A program made the position numbers and the translations under genes. The notes under the pieces were generated by a model that was not told the DNA's origin, searched no databases, and worked only from the letters and a program-made list of their open reading frames with translations. From positions 1 to 6,952 of the forward strand of contig JABDJE010000090.1 of NCBI GenBank assembly GCA_013002625.1: DNA of 6,952 bases, in the 5' to 3' direction. Within the stretch, counting starts at the first letter, position 1; each line of letters begins with the position of its first letter. This DNA comes from Saprospiraceae bacterium (GTDB lineage: Bacteria; Bacteroidota; Bacteroidia; Chitinophagales; Saprospiraceae). This document shows positions 1-6,329 of the stretch, in pieces.

Positions 1-535
1 ATGGCCAGTTTAGGTATGCCATCCTGATCTGATTCGGTGTCATCAACAAGAACCTCTGATATACCATCCAGCAGATCACCCGTTCCAGATCCACTAATAG
101 AGGCGATGAAAAAAGTATTTTCAAAACCAAGGCTCCAAAACTCATTGGCCATAAGCATGCGGGAATTATTATCCACCTTGTTGACTACCACAAATACTTT
201 TTTGGATTGGCGCCTTAGAATATTGGCCATTTGTTCGTCCAGGTCAGTGATCCCTGTCGTAACATCTACCACAAAGATGATAACGTCCGCTTCATCGATG
301 GCTATATGAACCTGTTCACGAATGGCTTTTTCAAACACATCATCACTGTTTTTCACAAACCCACCGGTATCGATGACAGTAAATTGCTTGCCATTCCACT
401 CACTGGTTCCGTAGATCCTATCACGTGTCACACCACTGATGTTATCGATGATAGCTTTCTTTTCACCAATTAATCGATTGAAGAGGGTTGATTTACCCAC
501 ATTCGGTCTTCCTACAATTGCTATTACTTGTGCCA
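1..535 (-). CDS. der: GTPase Der (EngA), N-terminal GTPase domain, partial
   Basis: Der is a GTPase with two tandem G domains and a C-terminal KH-like domain that acts in late assembly of the 50S ribosomal subunit. Only the first 178 codons lie here; the rest is beyond the left edge. Read on the minus strand, the protein begins MAQVIAIVGRPNVGKST. Visible G motifs are G1 GRPNVGKST (residues 9-17), G2 around GVTRD (35-39), G3 DTGG (56-59), G4 NKVD (119-122) and a G5-like SISG (146-149). The acidic stretch near 165-172 fits the linker before the second G domain. DTGG rather than DTPG at G3, and the GVTRD switch region, separate Der from Era next door. The ATG (533-535) lies four bases after the era stop, so it is probably co-transcribed and perhaps translationally coupled. 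There is no sign of damage. Family assignment is very secure; the missing half is inferred. Confidence 0.96.
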
Positions 536-539
536 TATA

Positions 540-1439
540 TTATTGCAAATATCCAAAACTCTTAAGCAATCGATCATCATCTCTCCACTTTTCTTTGATT
601 TTTACATATAATTCGAGGTGGACTCTTTTTTCAAGAAATTTTTCAATGTCTTTTCTTGATTCAATACCGAGGCGTTTTATAGAGCTGCCGCCCCGACCGA
701 TGAGAATTTGTTTTTGGGTTTTACGCATGACAAAAATATGTGCAAGAATATGAACAAAAGGCGCACCTTTCTTTTCAGTCACCTTGAATTCCTCAACTAT
801 GACCTCAGAAGAATAGGGTATCTCCTGTTTGTATAACATCAATATCTTTTCACGGATTATCTCCGAAATAAAGAACCGCTCCGATCGATCGCTCAATTGA
901 TCTTTTGGGAAATAGACGGGTCCCTCCGGCAACAGCTTTTTTATGCTATCTAACAAATGTTCAGTACCGATTTTTTCCAACGCTGATATGTGATGAACCT
1001 GATCAAAGTTTATGCGTTCAGTCCATGTTTTCTCAAGCGCCTTTAGAGTATCCGGATCTGAGGTATCTACTTTATTGATTACCAACAGCTTTGGCATTTC
1101 GGTCTGCTTAAGCTTCTGAATCACCTTTTCCTCCCCTTCGTAATGATCAGACGGTTCCGTGACAAAGAGCACTACATCTGCATCTTCAAATATTGAAAAC
1201 GCCGCATCATTCATGGCTTTTTGCATTTTGTAACCGGGGTCCTGAATAAGTCCGGGCGTATCGCTGAAAACAATCTGGTATTCAGGCTCGCTGAGAATAC
1301 CCAGTATACGATGTCTGGTCGTCTGGGGTTTATGGGTGATGATGGCCATTTTCTCTCCGACAAGGGCATTCAGAAGGGTAGACTTCCCAACATTGGGTCT
1401 ACCAATTATATTTACATATCCAGAGTAATGTTTCTCCAC
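540..1439 (-). CDS. era: GTPase Era
   Basis: Era is an essential GTPase that binds the 3' end of 16S rRNA and helps 30S subunit maturation. The 299-residue length is normal for the family. The G domain shows G1 GRPNVGKST (13-21), G2 QTTRH (39-43), G3 DTPG (60-63), G4 NKVD (122-125) and G5 SAL (152-154). The linker has the typical LSDRSERFFISEIIREKIL (182-200). A C-terminal KH RNA-binding domain follows at about 200-285, with its GxxG loop in IGRGGSSIKRLG (247-258). The start is GTG (1437-1439): an in-frame TAA stop sits directly upstream, and the domain begins only a few residues later, so no longer form is possible. That TAA is the stop of the upstream gene (TAAGTG), which suggests re-initiation by the same ribosome. 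der follows four bases after the era stop. Confidence 0.97.
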   Translation of the reverse strand: MEKHYSGYVNIIGRPNVGKSTLLNALVGEKMAIITHKPQTTRHRILGILSEPEYQIVFSDTPGLIQDPGYKMQKAMNDAAFSIFEDADVVLFVTEPSDHYEGEEKVIQKLKQTEMPKLLVINKVDTSDPDTLKALEKTWTERINFDQVHHISALEKIGTEHLLDSIKKLLPEGPVYFPKDQLSDRSERFFISEIIREKILMLYKQEIPYSSEVIVEEFKVTEKKGAPFVHILAHIFVMRKTQKQILIGRGGSSIKRLGIESRKDIEKFLEKRVHLELYVKIKEKWRDDDRLLKSFGYLQ

Positions 1440-2024
1440 TTAATAACTGAGTTGTTTGGTATTATTTTCAAGAATCTGCTGGATTTTATTAAAAACCATT
1501 TTAGGCTTTCCTATACGCCAGTTTAGATCGTTAAAGTTATCACCAATGTTACTGTAATATTGGATTCGGACACCCTCCATTTCATCCAGAACATGATCCA
1601 GCGTATTAATTATACAGATCCATCCTCCTTCTTCCTTGATGTCATCCCACCATTCCTCATAATAACTGTCATCGGAAGCATGAAAGTTCAATACATTGTC
1701 ACAGAATAGAATAAACTTGTTAATGCCCTCGCTAATCATATGATCGGCAAGGTGCCGTTTGAGAAACATTATGTCGTTGTTCAGGCAGTCATTCCACTCT
1801 CCAAGTAATTCAATCATGGCGTATTGCTCATCATAATCAACATAAAGAACCTTTAAATAAAGAGTGGATGAACCAATACTATCCCACTGCGGGTGAATGA
1901 AGTAATTGTAGACTTTATTTGTAAACATAAATTCACTATACTCGCGACCATAGAATGGAGACACCTTGTCCTCGGACGAGATGTAGTATTGTCTCCACTT
2001 AAAATATGGCTCTATATCATGCAT
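1440..2024 (-). CDS. conserved protein of unknown function upstream of era
   Basis: This 194-residue protein is one I cannot assign to a named function; from memory, similar proteins occur in other Bacteroidota, which I could not verify here. It has no signal peptide or membrane segment, so it should be cytoplasmic. It is rich in acidic and aromatic residues. Notable stretches are SPFYGREYSEF (22-32), YNYFIHPQWDSIGSSTLYLK (39-58), IELLGEWNDCLNNDIMFLKR (71-90) and DNVLNFHASDDSYYEEWWDD (109-128). The alternating hydrophobic segments suggest an alpha/beta fold, but this is only an impression. No catalytic motif is recognisable. The ATG start (2022-2024) is the only good one in the frame, and its stop abuts the GTG of era, so it is probably the first gene of an era-der transcript. 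That context hints at a part in ribosome assembly or cell growth, by association only. Confidence 0.88.
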   Translation of the reverse strand: MHDIEPYFKWRQYYISSEDKVSPFYGREYSEFMFTNKVYNYFIHPQWDSIGSSTLYLKVLYVDYDEQYAMIELLGEWNDCLNNDIMFLKRHLADHMISEGINKFILFCDNVLNFHASDDSYYEEWWDDIKEEGGWICIINTLDHVLDEMEGVRIQYYSNIGDNFNDLNWRIGKPKMVFNKIQQILENNTKQLSY

Positions 2025-2029
2025 ATCTG

Positions 2030-2037
2030 CAAATATA
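2030..2037 (-). promoter_or_regulatory. candidate promoter -7 box for the unknown-era-der genes
   Basis: Read on the minus strand, these bases are TATATTTG, a perfect match to the Bacteroidota -7 consensus TAnnTTTG. No TTG is present at the expected -33 distance. Transcription would begin about 5-7 bases downstream, almost at the ATG of the unknown gene (2024), implying a leaderless or nearly leaderless mRNA. An eight-base match with four fixed T/A positions can occur by chance in AT-rich DNA, so this is tentative. Confidence 0.35.
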
Positions 2038-2068
2038 TTTTATTCATCATTGGCATTCTACATTATCG

Positions 2069-2098
2069 ATTTGATAATGTTTTGAATCAATATCAAAT
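2069..2098. promoter_or_regulatory. 30-base imperfect dyad upstream of the PnuC-family gene
   Basis: The outer arms ATTTGATA (2069-2076) and TATCAAAT (2091-2098) are exact inverted repeats. Counting inward, 12 of 15 positions are complementary about a centre between 2083 and 2084. An overlapping second inverted repeat, ACATTATC (2060-2067) with GATAATGT (2073-2080), shares bases with the left arm, so in RNA the two hairpins would exclude each other. The site lies in the 89-base gap between divergent genes, 15 bases before the transporter start. It could be an operator for a dimeric repressor or a leader hairpin; I do not recognise a known regulator's site. Confidence 0.4.
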
Positions 2099-2113
2099 AG
2101 AACATCTGAAGCC

Positions 2114-2671
2114 TTGAATTTATTTTTAGAAATATTCTCTGTTATAAATGGATTGGTCTTCCTTTTGTTGCTGGTGCGACAAAATATCTATTGCTGGCTA
2201 TTTGGAATACTTAGCTCTTTATCCAGTGTATGGTTATTTATAAATTTAAAACTATACTCAGAATCCATATTGTATGCCTTCTATATCGTAGTAGGAATCT
2301 ATGGGTGGGTGGTCTGGTACAAGCGAAAAGATGGAGGTCTTGTACAGACGATCAAGGCAATATGGCATATTGTTTACCTTGGAATAGGTGTAGCTGTAAG
2401 TTTATTGCTTGGATATTTTTTCTCAACTCAAACGGATGCTGAGCGTTCGTATGCCGATGCTTTTTCTACCACCTTCAGTTTCATTGCAAGTTACCTTGAG
2501 GCACACAAAGTCCTATCGACCTGGTATTATTGGATTTGCATCAATGGATTCTCAATTTGGTTATACATGGACAGAGGCTTGCAACTTTATGCAGCCTTAA
2601 TGGTGTTGTACTTTATAATGTCAATTTATGGATACATATCCTGGAAAAAATCATTGAACAGCGTAGGATGA
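2114..2671 (+). CDS. pnuC: PnuC-family vitamin transporter (probably PnuT-like, thiamine)
   Basis: PnuC-family proteins are small inner-membrane facilitators for vitamins; relatives move nicotinamide riboside (PnuC), riboflavin (PnuX) or thiamine (PnuT). The 185 residues contain several hydrophobic helices. Family signatures are RQNIYCWLFGILSS (22-35), YGWVVWYK (63-70), YADAFSTT (113-120) and the C-terminal run STWYYWICINGFSIWLY (135-151), GLQLYA (155-160) and IYGYISWKK (171-179). The start is TTG at 2114: the frame is open only from 2078, contains no ATG before the first helix, and NLFLEIF matches where relatives begin. The stop overlaps the next gene's ATG (ATGA, 2668-2671), so transporter and kinase are coupled. 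A thiamine role is inferred from the TPP riboswitch and receptor downstream. No riboswitch precedes this gene, so nicotinamide riboside remains possible, and the symbol names the family rather than the substrate. Confidence 0.9.
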   Translation: MNLFLEIFSVINGLVFLLLLVRQNIYCWLFGILSSLSSVWLFINLKLYSESILYAFYIVVGIYGWVVWYKRKDGGLVQTIKAIWHIVYLGIGVAVSLLLGYFFSTQTDAERSYADAFSTTFSFIASYLEAHKVLSTWYYWICINGFSIWLYMDRGLQLYAALMVLYFIMSIYGYISWKKSLNSVG

Positions 2672-3171
2672 AGATTTTAATAACTGGTCCGGAATCTACT
2701 GGAAAATCTACCTTGGCTCTTCTGTTGGCCGATGCGCTTGATATTACATACATTCCAGAAATTGCCAGATCCTACCTTGAAAGCCGCAATGGAGAATACA
2801 GTCCAGAGGACATAGAGACTATCGCCAGGTTGAATGTTGAATCTGTGAAAGAGCTGGGGGACAGCGATTTCATTCATGACACCTATCTTTTGAATCTTAA
2901 AATTTGGTTTGAGGTTAAGTATGGTTATTGTCCGCAATGGATTGAGGAGGAGTGGATAAAAATGCCCTTCGATTTGGTACTCTTATCCTATCCTGATGTC
3001 GAATGGTCAGAAGATCCGTTGCGTGAATCACCCAATGATCGCATGGGTCTATTTCAAAGGTTTAAATCAGAATTGGAGGCCCATAACTTGCCTTATATTG
3101 TTATAAATGGGACAGGTTCCACTCGACTTGAAAATGCAATCGACATAATAAATAAAAAGCTAATTAGTTAA
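2668..3171 (+). CDS. NadR-like P-loop kinase (AAA_28 type), vitamin kinase candidate
   Basis: This 167-residue cytoplasmic P-loop protein resembles the ribosylnicotinamide-kinase half of NadR. Walker A is GPESTGKST (7-15). It is followed by the NadR-type YIPEIARSYLE (28-38), the Walker-B-like region FIHDTYLLNLKIWFEVKYG (68-86), and a lid region with YPDVEWSEDPLRESPNDR (108-125), whose DPLRE is typical of the group. There is no nucleotidyltransferase domain, unlike full NadR. The chosen ATG (2668) begins two residues before the first beta strand; the same frame is open further upstream but only inside the transporter gene. The four-base overlap with the PnuC-family gene strongly suggests the kinase phosphorylates what the transporter admits, trapping it in the cell. 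The substrate may be thiamine, going to TMP or TPP, or nicotinamide riboside, going to NMN; sequence alone does not decide. Confidence 0.9.
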   Translation: MKILITGPESTGKSTLALLLADALDITYIPEIARSYLESRNGEYSPEDIETIARLNVESVKELGDSDFIHDTYLLNLKIWFEVKYGYCPQWIEEEWIKMPFDLVLLSYPDVEWSEDPLRESPNDRMGLFQRFKSELEAHNLPYIVINGTGSTRLENAIDIINKKLIS

Positions 3172-3176
3172 TTGTA

Positions 3177-3184
3177 TATATTTG
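3177..3184 (+). promoter_or_regulatory. candidate promoter -7 box for riboswitch and receptor
   Basis: TATATTTG matches the Bacteroidota -7 consensus TAnnTTTG exactly and lies just after the kinase stop (3169-3171). Transcription would start near 3189-3191, which is where the riboswitch aptamer begins. That agreement supports it, although no clear TTG -33 element is visible upstream. It would make the receptor a separate transcript from the transporter-kinase pair. Confidence 0.55.
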
Positions 3185-3211
3185 CCCAATTATTATTGGG
3201 GTGCCTTTTTT
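3185..3211 (+). terminator. hairpin plus T-run, possible weak terminator overlapping the aptamer
   Basis: CCCAAT (3185-3190), a TATT loop and ATTGGG (3195-3200) form a perfect six-base stem. After GTGCC comes a run of six T (3206-3211). The gap between stem and T-run is unlike a textbook intrinsic terminator. The right arm contains bases needed for the TPP aptamer, so hairpin and aptamer compete. A transcript starting near 3190 would lack the left arm; only read-through from the kinase would form it. Confidence 0.3.
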
Positions 3212-3272
3212 GAAGTGCTGAGATTATACCCATCGAACCTGTTCAGGTAATGCTGAAAAGGGAAAGTCTAAT
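3191..3272 (+). promoter_or_regulatory. TPP riboswitch (THI element)
   Basis: The conserved blocks of the thiamine pyrophosphate aptamer appear in order: GGGGTGCC (3198-3205), CTGAGA (3218-3223) with ACCC (3228-3231), GAACCTG (3235-3241), then CAGGTAATGCTG (3244-3255) and AGGGAA (3259-3264). CTGAGA and the GTAATGC core are the parts that contact TPP in known aptamers. GGGG pairs with ACCC as helix P2. The variable P3 arm is short (CCTTTTTTGAAG). Closing helix P1 looks weak, with ATTA (3192-3195) facing TAAT (3269-3272). The element lies 49 bases before the receptor start. TPP switches normally repress thiamine uptake genes when TPP is plentiful. I see no clear terminator between the aptamer and the gene, so control may be translational. 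Confidence 0.95.
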
Positions 3273-3321
3273 CCACTGACAAAAGGGTCGCTCCATATTA
3301 TTAACTGAATACGCTTTCTAG

Positions 3322-5751
3322 ATGAGACTACTTTTGATTCTTGCAATACTGTCATTTCAAATTCAATTGCTTTCACAGAATTCAATTTCTGGTACAGTTG
3401 AAAATAATTCAGGCCAGCGTTTGGTAGGTGCTTCCATATTTCTACTTGATACGAATTTCGCGGCTGCCACAGATGATAATGGAAGATTTGTGATAGAAGA
3501 TATTCCGGCTGGCACATATGTAATGAAATGTACTTACGTTGGATTTTCAGATTTAGAACAATCGATACAGCTTGACAGCAGTCTACGGCTTGAACTTGTA
3601 TTGGATGGTACCATTTATGACCTAGATAGAATTGTTATCACAGCGAATCAACTGGAAGATGAGGACCCATTCACCTATCAGAATTTAAGCAAAGAAAATA
3701 TTGAAAGGCGCAATGGGTCACAGGATCTACCATATCTCCTGGAGCATACCCCATCAATGGTCGTTACTTCCGATGCAGGAACAGGAATTGGTTACACAGG
3801 ATTGCGTGTAAGGGGATCAGACCCAACCCGTATAAATGTCACTATAAATGGCATTCCGCTTAATGATTCAGAAAGCCATGGTGTGTTTTGGGTAAATATG
3901 CCCGATTTTTCAAACTCTGTTGAATCGATCCAGATTCAAAGAGGGGTGGGGCCATCCACAAATGGTTCTGGCGCTTTTGGCGCTTCACTCAACTTAAATA
4001 CAAATGAATTATACTCCAACGGTTTTATCAATATCAATTCGGGCTATGGTTCATTTAACACAAGAAAAGTAGCGGTGTCTATGAATACTGGCTTGATCAA
4101 CAATCAATACCAGATCGAAGGACGTTACTCCTATATTGCCTCTGATGGTTATGTCGACAGAGCTTCTGCAAATCTTTCATCCTGGTATTTTTCAGCGGCC
4201 AAGGTCGACGAGAATTCTTCATTGAGGCTGAATTTGTTTTCTGGTAAGGAGACGACTTATCAATCATGGTGGGGGACACCAGAAGCCATTATCGATGAAG
4301 ATGAAGAAGCGTTGCGTGCGCACTATAATAGGAATGTTGGTTCTATTTACAATACCGTCGAAGATTCACTTAATCTGTTTAACAGTGGCAGAACCTACAA
4401 CTATTACACCTATGAAAATCAGGTGGATGATTACCGTCAAACACATGTACAATTGTTTTACGCTAAGGATTTCCAGAATGGCCTTACGCTTAATGCAACA
4501 GGACATTATACGAAAGGAAAAGGATATTTCGAAGAATTCCGTCATCAGGAAGATCTGCAGATTTACCTGTTAACGGATACATTTAGATTGTCAGATCTAG
4601 TACGTCGAAGATGGCTGGATAATGATTTTTACGGCGCTATCATCAATGCACGGTATACGCTCAACGAGAATTCATTGGTAACTGTTGGCGCTTCAGCTAA
4701 CAGATATGTGGGTGATCATTTTGGTAATGTGATTGCAGCAGAACAGGGCGTCAATTTTAATCCCTTTGACCGATATTATGAAAATACTGGTAAAAAGCTG
4801 GACATCAACAGTTATGCTAAATTCGATATTGCATTATCTGATCGGTTGAACGTTTTTGCGGATGTTCAATATAGAATGATAGATTACTCGGCTGCGGGGC
4901 TGGATAATGGATCAATTCCTATTGCAATTGACACATCCTATAAATTCTTCAACCCCAAAGCTGGTATAAGTTACAATCTAACCGCTGAACGAAATATATA
5001 TCTTTCTTATGCACGTGCCCAGAGAGAACCTGTGCGAAATGATTTTATTGATGCGATAGGTACCGCTGTACCAGAACCTGAAAAATTGGACAATATCGAG
5101 TTGGGATTCCGTTCTAATGGTGCCAAAAGCAGTTATGGTATTAACTTGTATTATATGTCCTACAAGGACCAGCTGGTTGTCACTGGGGCGCTTAATGATG
5201 TAGGTGGCGCCATTCGTCAAAATGTATCCGATAGTTACAGGATGGGCATTGAGCTACAGATGGGCAGACAATTAAATGATGCATTGAAGTGGGATGTCAA
5301 TCTAAGTTATAGTCAAAACAAAATTGACGCGTTTCAGGAAATTATTGCCGATTACGACAATGGTGGCTTAATTATCAATGATTTTGAAAATACGGATATC
5401 GCATTTTCACCCAATATTGTTGCTGGAAGTGTTTTGGAATATGCACCCAATTCATTTTTGAAATTATACTGGCAAAGTAAGTTTGTTGGACGTCAGTACC
5501 TTGACAACACCTCTAATATCAACCGTTCTATCGACCCATATTGGGTCAATGACATAATTGTTAAATACACATTGCCTACAGATTATTTTGAAATGTTTGA
5601 GCTCAAACTCATGGTTAATAATCTATTGAACGCAAGCTATGTATCCAATGGCTATTCCTACAGTTACAGCTTCGGTGAATTGGTTACTGAGAACTTCTAT
5701 TATCCCCAGGCTGGTATACATTTTAACCTGGGCCTCAATGTAACGTTCTAG
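3322..5751 (+). CDS. TonB-dependent outer-membrane receptor, TPP-riboswitch controlled (putative thiamine receptor)
   Basis: This 809-residue receptor should import a ligand across the outer membrane using TonB energy. A signal peptide (about 1-19, MRLLLILAILSFQIQLLSQ) leads into a carboxypeptidase-regulatory-like domain (about 21-95, with SGTVENNSGQRLVGASIF and the DDNGRFVIEDIPAGTY core). A TonB-box-like IVITA lies at 104-108. The plug domain spans about 125-230 and includes GLRVRGSDPTR (160-170), NVTINGIPLNDSESHGVFW (172-190) and SIQIQRGVGPSTNGSGAFGA (202-221). The rest is a 22-strand-type barrel, ending with the outer-membrane signature of a terminal phenylalanine (LNVTF). An in-frame TAG directly precedes the ATG, fixing the earliest start. 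The TPP riboswitch implies thiamine or a thiamine phosphate as cargo, as for thiamine-regulated receptors known in Bacteroides. No partner SusD gene is present, so it is not a SusC-type glycan system. The gene is intact. Confidence 0.95.
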   Translation: MRLLLILAILSFQIQLLSQNSISGTVENNSGQRLVGASIFLLDTNFAAATDDNGRFVIEDIPAGTYVMKCTYVGFSDLEQSIQLDSSLRLELVLDGTIYDLDRIVITANQLEDEDPFTYQNLSKENIERRNGSQDLPYLLEHTPSMVVTSDAGTGIGYTGLRVRGSDPTRINVTINGIPLNDSESHGVFWVNMPDFSNSVESIQIQRGVGPSTNGSGAFGASLNLNTNELYSNGFININSGYGSFNTRKVAVSMNTGLINNQYQIEGRYSYIASDGYVDRASANLSSWYFSAAKVDENSSLRLNLFSGKETTYQSWWGTPEAIIDEDEEALRAHYNRNVGSIYNTVEDSLNLFNSGRTYNYYTYENQVDDYRQTHVQLFYAKDFQNGLTLNATGHYTKGKGYFEEFRHQEDLQIYLLTDTFRLSDLVRRRWLDNDFYGAIINARYTLNENSLVTVGASANRYVGDHFGNVIAAEQGVNFNPFDRYYENTGKKLDINSYAKFDIALSDRLNVFADVQYRMIDYSAAGLDNGSIPIAIDTSYKFFNPKAGISYNLTAERNIYLSYARAQREPVRNDFIDAIGTAVPEPEKLDNIELGFRSNGAKSSYGINLYYMSYKDQLVVTGALNDVGGAIRQNVSDSYRMGIELQMGRQLNDALKWDVNLSYSQNKIDAFQEIIADYDNGGLIINDFENTDIAFSPNIVAGSVLEYAPNSFLKLYWQSKFVGRQYLDNTSNINRSIDPYWVNDIIVKYTLPTDYFEMFELKLMVNNLLNASYVSNGYSYSYSFGELVTENFYYPQAGIHFNLGLNVTF

Positions 5752-6329
5752 AAATTATAGGAGAACATTATCCAGTAATCAATGGTCGTAAAGGTCAGAT
5801 CACGCGCGAATTCGTCGGCCACGAATAGTAATTGAATACCATACTTCCATGGACCATAGCCGCTCATATATCCACCTCCGAATTGAGGGTAGTTGTGTGT
5901 AATCCTATCCTGATTTTCACCACCATCAAATGATGCAAAATTATATTCGCCTTGAAGGTAGATGTTTTCGGTGATCAAAAATCTTCCAAAGAGTATTCCA
6001 GACCAGTCAAATAGGGAGGCATCTGGCTGATTTATCCTGTTGGCAAAGAGGTATAAAAATTTACCTCCACCACCGAATGCGAGTTGATCGATAGGTTTGT
6101 AAGCTACAGTTCCTTTCAGTGATATACTAAAACTGGAGCCTAGACCAATGTTACCTAATCCAATGTTATAGTTTAATTTATCGGTGAACTTCACCTGTTC
6201 TTCTTGCCTGTCTCTTGAGGTTCGGCGGCTTGTTGTACGTTGAGAAAATGCTTCTTCAGCTACGGAAATGAAGAAAAGCATTAACATAATCACGGAAATA
6301 TGCTTTTTGATCATTATTTCAATTTTCAT
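5748..6329 (-). CDS. small outer-membrane beta-barrel-type protein, unknown function
   Basis: This protein of 193 residues carries a secretion signal (KIEIMIKKHISVIMLMLFFI, then AEEAFSQ; probable cleavage near residue 30). A short, charged low-complexity stretch follows (RTTSRRTSRDRQEEQ, 31-45). The rest alternates polar and aromatic or hydrophobic residues with many glycines, e.g. YNIGLGNIGLGSSFSISLKG (54-73) and FGGGGKFLYLF, and ends in YNF, all typical of a small outer-membrane barrel. I recognise no specific family function. The ATG at 6329 is the earliest possible, since an in-frame TAA precedes it. A second ATG at 6314 (MIKKHIS) would give an equally good signal peptide. It converges on the receptor gene, and the two stops overlap in a shared CTAG (5748-5751). 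Nothing ties it to thiamine uptake beyond being adjacent, and it is transcribed in the opposite direction. Confidence 0.85.
   Translation of the reverse strand: MKIEIMIKKHISVIMLMLFFISVAEEAFSQRTTSRRTSRDRQEEQVKFTDKLNYNIGLGNIGLGSSFSISLKGTVAYKPIDQLAFGGGGKFLYLFANRINQPDASLFDWSGILFGRFLITENIYLQGEYNFASFDGGENQDRITHNYPQFGGGYMSGYGPWKYGIQLLFVADEFARDLTFTTIDYWIMFSYNF

Noticed and set aside
37..309. Plus-strand open frame of 90 codons opposite der
   Set aside because: It lies antisense to a clear Der G domain whose motifs are all in place; the plus-strand translation is serine- and threonine-rich and has no recognisable domain.
1221..1526. Plus-strand open frame across the era start
   Set aside because: Shadow of era and the unknown gene upstream, both intact on the minus strand.
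2530..2667. Longer N-terminal form of the kinase
   Set aside because: The frame is open, but this part is out-of-frame transporter sequence; the kinase fold begins at the ATG at 2668, two residues before its first strand.
3273..3321. Intrinsic terminator as the riboswitch's expression platform
   Set aside because: No strong hairpin followed by a T-run lies between the aptamer and the ATG, so transcription termination there is not supported.
3224..3517. Minus-strand open frame over the riboswitch and receptor start
   Set aside because: It covers the conserved TPP aptamer and the receptor's signal peptide on the opposite strand and shows no domain of its own.
3322..5751. SusC-type glycan uptake receptor
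   Set aside because: There is no SusD-like gene beside it, and the TPP riboswitch points to a vitamin rather than a glycan.
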